Positions 1-6,091 of a DNA stretch of 23,088 nucleotides are shown here, piece by piece (positions within the stretch are counted from its first letter, which is position 1; every line of letters starts with the position of its first letter). Location of the stretch: the IMG/VR virus record IMGVR_UViG_3300020187_000231, positions 1 through 23,088 of that record; one strand, written 5' to 3'. The notes beneath the pieces were generated by a model. It saw only the letters and a list, made by a program, of their open reading frames with translations, was not told the DNA's origin and did not search any database. This DNA comes from a virus. Position numbers and translations under genes: made by a program.

Positions 1-155
1 TAGGAGGCAACACAGAAGCCTGGAGAGGGTTCCTGAAGGGCCAGGTTATTAAGTATGTCTGGCGAGAAAGTCTAAAGCACGGGTCAGGCGAGCAATGTGT
101 GCAGAAGGCTGACTTTTATCTGAAGAAGTTACTGTTAAGTTATCAAGAGCAATAG
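1..155 (+). CDS. C-terminal end of a DUF3310-type phage protein (5' truncated)
   Basis: An open frame enters from the left edge (first full codon at base 3) and stops at TAG 153-155, giving 50 residues. The segment reads EAWRGFLKGQVIKYVWRE, then a short linker, then KADFYLKKLLLSY. This matches the end of the DUF3310 family (SaV-like phage proteins), whose members end in a pattern like 'FRGFLKGNxIKYLWR...DLKKAxWYLxxL'. The family is common among early or nucleotide-metabolism genes of phages; its biochemical role is not established. There is no ATG in the visible part, so the start lies outside the window. It sits just before the non-coding region and probably closes the early gene block. The family call rests on motif recall only. 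Confidence 0.6.
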   Translation, partial: GGNTEAWRGFLKGQVIKYVWRESLKHGSGEQCVQKADFYLKKLLLSYQEQ

Positions 156-207
156 CGATGAGTGTTACTAAGGTAAAGGCAATCATGTAGTTCATAGGGT
201 GTATCTA

Positions 208-234
208 GGTCCTCGAGAGGGTAAGTTGAGGACC
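208..234 (+). other. Hairpin downstream of the DUF3310-type gene
   Basis: GGTCCTC at 208-214 pairs with GAGGACC at 228-234 (7 bp, 13-base loop). It lies about 50 bases after the stop of the first gene. It is followed by ATATTCTATAG rather than a run of T, so it is not a clear intrinsic terminator. It could be a terminator remnant or an RNA end signal. Confidence 0.35.
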
Positions 235-327
235 ATATTCTATAGAGTATTGCCTATATAGCTAATGCCTATTGCTCATATTGGATATGCATGCTTGAAT
301 GATAAGACTTGCGTAAGAAGGGGCCGC

Positions 328-386
328 CTACCAGGGCTCGACCATTAGTGGGTAGAGCAAGCTACCCGAGGTTGAGTGCCTGGTAG
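328..386 (+). other. Long bulged hairpin, possible structured RNA
   Basis: CTACCAGG (328-335) pairs with CCTGGTAG (379-386), and the helix continues as CTCGACC (337-343) against GGTTGAG (370-376) with a G-T wobble and a small internal bulge. Inside, GGGTAG (350-355) pairs with CTACCC (362-367) around the loop AGCAAG. The result is a two-tier hairpin of about 59 bases and roughly 20 pairs. There is no downstream T run, so it is not a standard terminator. It contains GGTAGAGC, which recalls a tRNA D-arm, but no tRNA cloverleaf can be folded. Its function is unknown. Confidence 0.5.
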
Positions 387-600
387 ACGACACCGCCATA
401 TTACTCTTGTGAACCCCAGTTTTCTACATAATACAACTACCCCTGTGGGGTAAGTCTATCTCCACATCTATTGCCATAACTTTCAGTGATGCCAAACCCA
501 AAAACCATAAGCTAGGACTTTTGTCCACCTTTAAGAGAGATACATGGGTATACGACGTCGTGACTATCGATAACCCAATCACTCAAGTACCTATGTCCTA

Positions 601-691
601 CTGCTGTTAACTCAAGACCCTTTTGGTTGTCCCCTTTGTCTCCCCCCTCAGTTCGATTGGGATGACTAAGAGGGTCTTGAGATAGTAGCAG
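601..691 (+). other. Long-stem hairpin
   Basis: CTCAAGACCCT (611-621) is perfectly complementary to AGGGTCTTGAG (671-681), giving 11 uninterrupted pairs. After a symmetric 5x5 internal loop the helix continues with CTGCT (601-605) against AGCAG (687-691). The 49-base apical region is pyrimidine-rich (CCCC and CCCCCC runs). No T run follows the right arm, so an intrinsic terminator is unlikely. The strength of the stem suggests a selected DNA or RNA structure. Confidence 0.6.
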
Positions 692-717
692 GTAGGAGCA
701 GCTAAACAGCTACCTAC
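692..717 (+). other. Short hairpin next to the long stem
   Basis: GTAGG (692-696) pairs with CCTAC (713-717). Inside, AGCT pairs with AGCT around an AAAC loop, with an asymmetric internal loop between the helices. It abuts the 601-691 hairpin directly, as if the two stack. Confidence 0.4.
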
Positions 718-732
718 AAGTGCTAAAGGCCA

Positions 733-749
733 CCTGGTCCTGGACCAGG
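733..749. other. Near-perfect inverted repeat CCTGGTCCTGGACCAGG
   Basis: The 17-base sequence is an 8-bp inverted repeat about a single central base. As DNA it looks like a dimeric-protein operator. As RNA it gives a 6-bp stem (CCTGGT/ACCAGG) with loop CCTGG. No T run follows. Confidence 0.4.
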
Positions 750-846
750 GCTTGAGGATTGTGTCGATAACTTGTGTACCCTGGACAGGGCAGGACAGGA
801 GCTCAGGATAGCTTGTGTTCTTAAGTACCTATGTGTGTATACCACA

Positions 847-930
847 GTGTACATTGCATACTACAGTGTACGTTCTAGTGTACGTTCTAGTGTGCATTGG
901 TGGCTTAGGTGGGCTTAAGTGGGCTTAGGT
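847..930. repeat. Two adjoining blocks of short tandem repeats (iteron-like)
   Basis: Block A has GTGTAC(A/G)TT at 847-855, 866-874 and 878-886, and the variant GTGTGCATT at 890-898. The last three are exactly 12 bp apart and are separated by CTA. Block B follows at once with about three copies of a 10-bp unit, GGTGG-CTTA (899-907), GGTGGGCTTA (908-917) and AGTGGGCTTA (918-927), then GGT. Spacing near one helical turn puts the copies on almost the same DNA face, as in protein-binding arrays at phage origins or control regions. No coding function is apparent. Confidence 0.6.
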
Positions 931-1240
931 CCCGATTTTCACACAAGAAATAGGGCCTTACACCAATAAAATTTCCTAAGGTCCAAATGTCAAATGGATG
1001 TCGATTAGATCGGCAGCCTAAGGTCAATAGATAACACATCGATTGACGTAAGAAACCCAGCAAATATGCGGCCTGCAGCCTATAGCCCCAGGAATCCAGG
1101 GACTCCAGCCCAACAAATGGCCCCCCGTACCCAATGTCGACTAATGACTTCAAAAATCCCGCTTAACCCCCAGCTTGTTGTTGTTGTTGTCAGGCTTCTT
1201 TAAGCAGAGGCCCACCAGAGAAACTAAAGGTAAACCCCCA

Positions 1241-1972
1241 ATGTCCCTAGAATCAGCCACGTACATCAATCAGCTCTCGGTCACAGACCCCGCAGCGACT
1301 GACGCCCTCTCGCAGGCAGATGAGCACCTACGCCTCATAAAGTCCACCCTGAAGGCCACTTTCCCTAACATCACGGGACCCGTGACCAAGACCCAGGCAG
1401 AACTTAATGCATCTGCAGTAGACGCAGCGATAACCTCAGATGGCTCTAGTCCCTCCCTGAACACGGGCATCACTGCTGCCGAGGTAAAGACTTTGCTGGC
1501 TGTAGCCGAGCCTGCGATAACCTCAGATGGCTCTAGCCCCTCCCTGGGCACTGGTATCAGCCAGGCTGCCCTGCAGACCCTCCTAGGTATCGATGCCCTC
1601 CTATGCTACCCCGTGGGGGCTGTGTATACGTCGGTCGTAAGTACCACCCCCGACACTTTGTTTGGAGGTACCTGGTTAGCTATAGGGGCCGGTAGGGTCC
1701 TGGTTGGTATCGACAGTAGCGATACGGACTTTGATACTGCAGAAGAGACTGGGGGTGCTAAGACTCACACCCTTAACGTCAGTGAGATACCTGCCCACAG
1801 TCACGACATCCTCTACCAGGAGCTGGATAACCTGGGGCTGACCACACACCCTGCAGGCACCAACCCAGGTGACCCCACAGCCACCATTGCCACCCAGGAC
1901 ACTGGGGGTGGTGGAGCCCACAATAACTTGCAGCCTTACATGGTTGTGTACATGTGGAAAAGAGTAGCTTAG
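1241..1972 (+). CDS. Collar-type fibre / receptor-binding structural protein
   Basis: The protein is 243 aa. The N-terminus (YINQLSVTDPAATDALSQADEHLRLIK) is typical of short phage fibre proteins. The C-terminal ~100 residues (YPVGAVYTS, LFGGTW, GRVLVG, ETGGAKTHTL, EIPAHSHD, NNLQPYMVVYMW) are the hallmark of the phage collar / T4 Gp10 C-terminal-like receptor-end domain. Residues about 63-115 contain a 29-aa tandem repeat (ITSDGSSPSL...) encoded by an 87-bp DNA repeat at 1427 and 1514. I chose ATG 1241, preceded by TAAAGG, over an upstream TTG at 1175 that lies in a (TTG)5 run and would add an implausible LLLL stretch. It is the first gene of the late block and lies 12 bases before the next. 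It is probably a minor fibre or adhesin tip; the exact position in the virion is an inference. Confidence 0.75.
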   Translation: MSLESATYINQLSVTDPAATDALSQADEHLRLIKSTLKATFPNITGPVTKTQAELNASAVDAAITSDGSSPSLNTGITAAEVKTLLAVAEPAITSDGSSPSLGTGISQAALQTLLGIDALLCYPVGAVYTSVVSTTPDTLFGGTWLAIGAGRVLVGIDSSDTDFDTAEETGGAKTHTLNVSEIPAHSHDILYQELDNLGLTTHPAGTNPGDPTATIATQDTGGGGAHNNLQPYMVVYMWKRVA

Positions 1973-1984
1973 AGGAGCTTTAGT

Positions 1985-3607
1985 ATGCCGCAGAATCTAC
2001 CTATTAGAGGGCTAGGAACTGCAGGTGTAGTCACTGACATCCCTCCTGCCTCACTCCCTGCAGAAGCCTTCACCAGGGCCAAGAATGTACGCTTTGACGA
2101 AGGTACTGTGTCCAGGGCACCTGTCTTTAGGAATGTCCAGGATACTCTGGCTATTGCTCCTGCCTTTGTCCACGGTATCTCTGCAGCCTCAGCCTCAGCG
2201 TTCTCTTCAGTCATCATTGCCTCAGATACCTACCAGATACGTGAGTACAGCAATGGCAACCTGGTGTCTCGCCAGGGCAGCATAGCGACTACCTCAGCCA
2301 GCACTTTGAAGTTTACAGCGACCACCCTGGCTGACATTACGTACCTAAACCGAGAGGACAAGGTACCTGTGTATATGGCCCAGGGAGGCACTCAGTTCGC
2401 CTCTTTGCCCCACTGGGATAGCAGCTGGAGGGCTGCCTCTCTAAGGGCCTATGGGGACTTCCTGTTGGCTCTAAACACCACTGAGAGTGGCACTGGGTAC
2501 AGCACCAGAGTGCGCTGGTCCAACCCCGCTGTAGCTAACTCTGTCCCTGATTCTTGGGATGCATCTGATGCCACCAAGAGCGCAGGTTTCAATGACCTGG
2601 TCGAGATGAAGACCCCCATCCTAGACGGAGCGTCCCTGGGTACTAACTTTGTTATTTACTCCAGAGACCAGGTCTACCTGATGGAGTTCACAGGTGGGAA
2701 CTTCATCTTTAACTTCAGGAAGCTGTTCTCAGATGTCGGTGTCATCAACCAGAACTGTGCCGTGGAAATCGAGGGTAGACACTTTGTTTTTGGTACTGAT
2801 GACATCTATATACACGACACTCATAGCAAGCAAAGTATTGTCGATGAGAAAGTTAAGCAGTACATCTTCTCTAGCCTTAACACCGCCAAGACTGACAAGT
2901 GTTTTGTCCAGGCTAACCCCGCACTGGAGGAAGTATATTTTTGTTATGTGTCTGGCGATGACATGGCCGAGTACACCAGCGGTACAGAATGTAACCGAGC
3001 TGCCGTGTATAACTATAAGAATGGTACCTGGTCCTTTATGGACCTCCCCAATGTATCTGCAGCAGCCTCAGCGTCTATACCCACTGCGGCCACCTACGCC
3101 ACAGTAGCGGATAGCTATGACACTTTTGGTGGTACCTACTTCAGCCAGGAGGCTGGGTACGACAGCCATATTGTTTTTGTAGGGAAGAGTAGCACCCCCG
3201 ACGGCATTAGCTCACACAAGCTCTATGGCCTGGACCTCACCGGCAGCTCAAGCATGCTGTCTGCCCCCTACGACAGTGAGGCTAACAAGGCTCCCTTTGT
3301 CGAGCGCACAGGTATAGACCTGGACGAGATGATGCAACTATCGATGTATAAGGTGGTGTCTCGCATCTACCCCCAGGTCTCCACAGAATCCTCGAACATG
3401 CAGTTTCACTTTACCTTTGGTGCGGCAGACCTCCAGAACTCTGCGCCTACCTATGAGCCCCAGGTAACCTTTGACGCATCGTACCAACACAAGATTGATT
3501 CCCGAGCAGCTGGGCGATACCTGGCCTATCGCATGGATGTCCTGGACACCAAGAACTTTGATTTCTCAGGGTTTGATGCCGAGATAACCACCACAGGCAG
3601 GAGGTAG
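1985..3607 (+). CDS. Tail nozzle / tail tubular protein-like structural protein
   Basis: The protein is 540 aa. It starts MPQNLPIRGLGTAGVV and continues with LPAEAFTRAKNVRF, the usual opening of podovirus tail hub/nozzle proteins (the role of T7 gp12 and P22 gp10). The rest is rich in short beta-strand patterns with repeated aromatic and glycine positions (for example NFVIYSRDQVYLMEF, YNYKNGTWSFMDLP), which fits a beta-propeller-like nozzle. There is no signal peptide or membrane segment. AGAGGAG stands 7 bases before the ATG. It follows the collar-type fibre gene and precedes the large DUF1983-type fibre, the expected neighbourhood for a tail-tip component. It assembles below the adaptor and would bear the fibres. 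The assignment is by N-terminal pattern and context, not by a family signature I can prove. Confidence 0.55.
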   Translation: MPQNLPIRGLGTAGVVTDIPPASLPAEAFTRAKNVRFDEGTVSRAPVFRNVQDTLAIAPAFVHGISAASASAFSSVIIASDTYQIREYSNGNLVSRQGSIATTSASTLKFTATTLADITYLNREDKVPVYMAQGGTQFASLPHWDSSWRAASLRAYGDFLLALNTTESGTGYSTRVRWSNPAVANSVPDSWDASDATKSAGFNDLVEMKTPILDGASLGTNFVIYSRDQVYLMEFTGGNFIFNFRKLFSDVGVINQNCAVEIEGRHFVFGTDDIYIHDTHSKQSIVDEKVKQYIFSSLNTAKTDKCFVQANPALEEVYFCYVSGDDMAEYTSGTECNRAAVYNYKNGTWSFMDLPNVSAAASASIPTAATYATVADSYDTFGGTYFSQEAGYDSHIVFVGKSSTPDGISSHKLYGLDLTGSSSMLSAPYDSEANKAPFVERTGIDLDEMMQLSMYKVVSRIYPQVSTESSNMQFHFTFGAADLQNSAPTYEPQVTFDASYQHKIDSRAAGRYLAYRMDVLDTKNFDFSGFDAEITTTGRR

Positions 3608-3609
3608 CG

Positions 3610-5376
3610 ATGTCCCAGGTACCTACTGGCTATAAGCGTAAGCCTTTCCCCACGCTAGAGACTGGCGACAAAGGTATTAAGACCTTTGTGGTCGATGAGT
3701 TTCAGCGTTTAGAAAACATGCTGAGCAACACCAACCAGAACTCGAGGTCAACACGCACGGACCTGGAAGACCTTACAATTGTGACTACGGGTATTAACGC
3801 CAGCCTCGCTAATGCAGAAGCCTCTATCCAAAATGAGCAGACTGTAAGAGCAAGTGCAGATTCGGCACTGGCATCAGACATCACGACAATTACTGCCACG
3901 GTGACCCAGCAGGGCACAGACCTCACGGCAGCAGAGGCACAAATTGTTGCTGAGCAAACAGCTAGGGCCACTGCTGACACAGCGATAGCAAGCGACGTTA
4001 CAACGCTTACTGCTACCGTCAATCAACAAGGTACAGACATAGCGGCTACTCAAGCTTCAGTTACCTCGGAGTCTACGGCTAGAGCTAATGCTGACTCAGC
4101 GATAGCCTCGGATGTCACCACCCTGACTGCCACAGTTAATCAACAAGGTACAGACATAGCGGCTACTCAAGCTTCAGTAACTTCGGAGTCTACTGCTAGG
4201 GCTAATGCTGACTCAGCGATAGCCTCCGATGTCACCACATTGACGGCTACAGTCAATCAGCAGGGTACTGACATAGCGGCTGCACAGTCCTCAATTACTA
4301 GTGAGCAGACTGCCAGAGCATCCGCAGACAGCGCCCTAGCAACTGACATTAATAACCTAACGGCCACAGTTAACTCTGGTGACGCGACTAACGCTGCCGC
4401 TATTGCCAGTGAGCAGACAGCAAGAGCGAATGCAGATACTGCACTAGCCTCAGACATAACGTCACTAACATCCACAGTTACAAGCAATAACACCACGCTT
4501 GCTGCTGCTGTGACTAGCGAAGCAACCGCCAGAGCGAATGCAGATACGGCGAACGCAGCAAGCATTAGTACTGTGTCTGCCAGTGTCACTACTGAAGCAA
4601 CTGCAAGGGCTGCTGCGGATACTGCTGAAGCTAATGCAAGGATTGCTGCTGATAATACGATAACGGCTTCGGTGGCTACTGAGGCATCTGTTCGTGCAGC
4701 GGCAGACAACACCCTGCTTGCTAAGTATGGCGTGACCTTGAACTCAAACGGATATATCACTGGGTTCTCGCAAAATAACAATGGCACCAGCGGAACCTTC
4801 AAGATTCTCGCTGACAAGTTCACTATTATTGACCCTGCAGCAGCAGGCTCTGGTCTTCCAGGTACTCAAGTTTTCGACATCACTAATGGCGTGGTGACGA
4901 TGTCTGCGGCGCGTATCGATAACCTCACAGTAGGCAATATCGTCGGTGTGGTTAACCAGACCTCGGCTTTCTCAGGAAGTGCCTCTAAAACCTTTGGGCC
5001 TAGTAGCGCAGGATACACAGAGCTGATGACTGTGGATTGCCCAGGTAACTCAGCAAAAAGCCACATACCTAGCATAAACATGGTGTTCGATGCGGCTTTT
5101 GCCACAGATACTGCCTATGTAAAGCTCGAATCAGCCACTGTCACTGGTGGGAGTGCAGGCTCTTATACAGAGGTACAGACACTACGCCATAAAACTTCAG
5201 CAGGCGGTAACTCCTGGACCACCATCCCTGTGGTCGGCAGTCTAAGCTCATCCACAACTTCCACTACTCGATTCCGTGTCAGCATCAAAATGTTTAGTGA
5301 CAACGGAACTGGTACCACTAACCAATCTCGCAGCGGAACAGCGCATTGGTCTGGCACAACTACAGGTATCGTCTAA
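3610..5376 (+). CDS. Repeat-rich tail fibre with a DUF1983-like domain
   Basis: The protein is 588 aa. Residues about 1-50 form a non-repetitive head (KRKPFPTLETGDKGIKTFVVDEFQRLEN) likely to anchor on the tail. Residues about 60-375 are heptad-like, Ala/Thr/Ser-rich repeats (EQTARANADSAIASDVTTL) predicted to make a long trimeric rod, including four 39-aa repeats encoded at 3904-4371. Residues about 375-450 (LLAKYGVTLNSNGYITGF, FKILADKFTI, VFDITNGVVTMSAARIDNLTVG) resemble the DUF1983 domain of lambda gpJ-type tail-tip proteins. The last ~130 residues look like a beta-rich tip. AGGAGGT overlaps the previous stop, so translation is tightly coupled. Its stop overlaps the start of the chaperone-like gene (TAATG), as expected for a fibre and its assembly helper. 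A DUF1983 module is more usual in long-tailed phages. Confidence 0.75.
   Translation: MSQVPTGYKRKPFPTLETGDKGIKTFVVDEFQRLENMLSNTNQNSRSTRTDLEDLTIVTTGINASLANAEASIQNEQTVRASADSALASDITTITATVTQQGTDLTAAEAQIVAEQTARATADTAIASDVTTLTATVNQQGTDIAATQASVTSESTARANADSAIASDVTTLTATVNQQGTDIAATQASVTSESTARANADSAIASDVTTLTATVNQQGTDIAAAQSSITSEQTARASADSALATDINNLTATVNSGDATNAAAIASEQTARANADTALASDITSLTSTVTSNNTTLAAAVTSEATARANADTANAASISTVSASVTTEATARAAADTAEANARIAADNTITASVATEASVRAAADNTLLAKYGVTLNSNGYITGFSQNNNGTSGTFKILADKFTIIDPAAAGSGLPGTQVFDITNGVVTMSAARIDNLTVGNIVGVVNQTSAFSGSASKTFGPSSAGYTELMTVDCPGNSAKSHIPSINMVFDAAFATDTAYVKLESATVTGGSAGSYTEVQTLRHKTSAGGNSWTTIPVVGSLSSSTTSTTRFRVSIKMFSDNGTGTTNQSRSGTAHWSGTTTGIV
3904..4371 (+). repeat. 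Four 117-bp tandem repeats inside the fibre gene
   Basis: Copies begin at 3904, 4021, 4138 and 4255, exactly 117 bp (39 codons) apart, with core T-V-(N/T)-Q-Q-G-T-D. Copies 2 and 3 are almost identical even at third codon positions (for example CAACAAGGTACAGACATAGC in both), so they arose by a recent duplication or are kept alike by recombination. Copies 1 and 4 have drifted. Length change by recombination between copies is likely. Confidence 0.85.
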
Positions 5377-5789
5377 TGTTTTATATACGCTTAGAAAATA
5401 CCACTCCTTACGGAAGTCCACAGTTTCTCACGGATGAGCAGCTTGGACAGGTCGGTGGAACCTGGGTCGAATATGTGTTTTGCGGAGATGTAATAGACAC
5501 TTTGATTCAGGGCTACCAAGACATCTATGACGCTGACCAGGAACGTGTCGTCCAGACAATTTATGACCTAGAAAACCCTAGAGACTTAATTGTAGAAAAT
5601 GTGAGAGTTACTCGCAATGAGCTTCTAGCAGCTTCTGATTACACACAGATGCCTGATGTGACTTTCAATGCAGGTGTCAAAGAGTCCTGGGCAACCTACC
5701 GTCAATCCCTAAGAAATCTACCAGCCAACATACCCAGTGACATCGCCAGTCTGGGAGATGTTGTGTGGCCAACGCCACCCCCAGGGTAA
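5376..5789 (+). CDS. Phage tail assembly chaperone-like protein
   Basis: The protein is 137 aa. The C-terminal part has an RNELLAASDYTQMPD, WATYRQSLRNLPA, VVWPTPPPG pattern. This is the typical end of the phage tail assembly chaperone family PF16778 (the family reads roughly R..RN.LL..tDW.Q.pD...WA.YRQ.LRdlp...WP.pP). Such proteins help fibre proteins fold or trimerise and usually follow the fibre gene, as here. The start ATG at 5376 shares bases with the fibre stop (TAATG) and has only a weak upstream AGGT, so it is probably read by termination-reinitiation. An upstream ATG at 5346 lies inside the fibre gene and is less likely. It probably serves the 588-aa fibre. Confidence 0.7.
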   Translation: MFYIRLENTTPYGSPQFLTDEQLGQVGGTWVEYVFCGDVIDTLIQGYQDIYDADQERVVQTIYDLENPRDLIVENVRVTRNELLAASDYTQMPDVTFNAGVKESWATYRQSLRNLPANIPSDIASLGDVVWPTPPPG

Positions 5790-5799
5790 GAGGTGCGAC

Positions 5800-6090
5800 A
5801 TGAGAGTACCTGTAATCCAATCACAGAATTTCGATGTCTTTTATGAATACCACGATGGTCTTACGTGGATTCACTGTAACGTCTTTAGTTACAACCGCCG
5901 TGTCAAGAAAGAACTTGAAATGGGCATTCGCCTGCTAATGGCATTGCGCGACACTCCGCTTATGTGCCTTCACGAGCTAGACGACATTAAGCATAAAAAA
6001 TTTATCAAAATGCTGGGTTTCAAATACCAGCAAACCAATCTCTGTCACGACGGAACGATAAGAGACATATACATAAAAGAGGTCAATTAA
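5800..6090 (+). CDS. Small protein with a GNAT-like C-terminal pattern
   Basis: The protein is 96 aa, starting at ATG 5800 after AAGAGGT; that Shine-Dalgarno overlaps the previous stop. The sequence is unlike its structural neighbours: LTWIHCNVFSYNRRVKKEL, a helix, then HKKFIKMLGFKYQ and an RDIYIKE end. The 'KF.K.LGF' element followed by a charged strand recalls the end of GNAT acetyltransferase folds. Short GNAT-like proteins occur beside internal virion proteins in T7-like phages, in the position of T7 gene 13. The acetyl-CoA binding loop (Q/RxxGxG/A) is not visible and the protein is short, so enzymatic activity is doubtful. It could be a structural or chaperone protein for the ejection proteins that follow. 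Confidence 0.35.
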   Translation: MRVPVIQSQNFDVFYEYHDGLTWIHCNVFSYNRRVKKELEMGIRLLMALRDTPLMCLHELDDIKHKKFIKMLGFKYQQTNLCHDGTIRDIYIKEVN

Positions 6091-6091
6091 A

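Larger units (their letters stand above)
585..834. repeat. Pair of 12-bp direct repeats flanking the hairpin cluster
   Basis: AAGTACCTATGT occurs at 585-596 and again at 823-834. The 226 bases between the copies hold the three hairpins at 601-691, 692-717 and 733-749. An exact 12-mer twice in about 1 kb is unlikely by chance. It could be a paired protein-binding site or the trace of a duplication. Confidence 0.55.
156..1240. other. Structured non-coding region between the early and late gene blocks
   Basis: No convincing gene lies in these 1085 bases: + strand frames are broken by frequent stops, and the one longer minus frame (905-1153) needs a TTG start and has no family resemblance. The region instead carries hairpins at 208-234 (GGTCCTC/GAGGACC), 328-386, 438-452 (TACCCC-TGT-GGGGTA), 601-691, 692-717 and 733-749, a 10-bp perfect palindrome ACGACGTCGT at 552-561, a 12-bp direct repeat (585-596 and 823-834) and short tandem repeats at 847-930. 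No clear sigma-70 promoter was found; the best fragments are CATAAT at 427-432 and TTGACG at 1043-1048, neither with a good partner. A late-transcription start, replication origin, packaging site or structured RNA would all fit. Confidence 0.7.

Noticed and set aside
328-386. tRNA gene suggested by GGTAGAGC
   Set aside because: No acceptor stem, anticodon arm or T-loop (TTCGANT-like) can be placed on either strand. The bases fold better as one long hairpin.
1043-1071. Sigma-70 promoter (TTGACG ... TATGCG) upstream of the late block
   Set aside because: The -10 hexamer matches poorly and the spacing is 16. The alternative CATAAT at 427-432 lacks a -35 at proper spacing. Neither is strong enough to call.
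905-1153. 82-codon minus-strand frame in the non-coding region
   Set aside because: It needs a TTG start, has no good ribosome site, overlaps the tandem repeats at its 3' end, and its product resembles no family. All other genes here are on the + strand.
1175-1240. Upstream TTG start for the collar-type fibre gene
   Set aside because: It begins inside a (TTG)5 run, gives a hydrophobic LLLL stretch unrelated to the family and has no ribosome site. ATG 1241 is preceded by TAAAGG and gives the family-like N-terminus.
2085-2285. 66-codon + frame inside the nozzle gene with a hydrophobic stretch (ILWLLLLPL)
   Set aside because: The rest is Gln/Pro/Ser shadow of the main frame, there is no ribosome site, and the main-frame protein here is well structured. 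It does not have the features seen at 12248-12418.
4257-4823. Minus-strand frames opposite the Ala/Thr-rich fibre rods (also near 3702-4022, 21327-21674 and 21756-22052)
   Set aside because: Long antisense frames are expected opposite GCN/ACN-rich repeats. The products are Ala/Ser/Val runs with no start signals.
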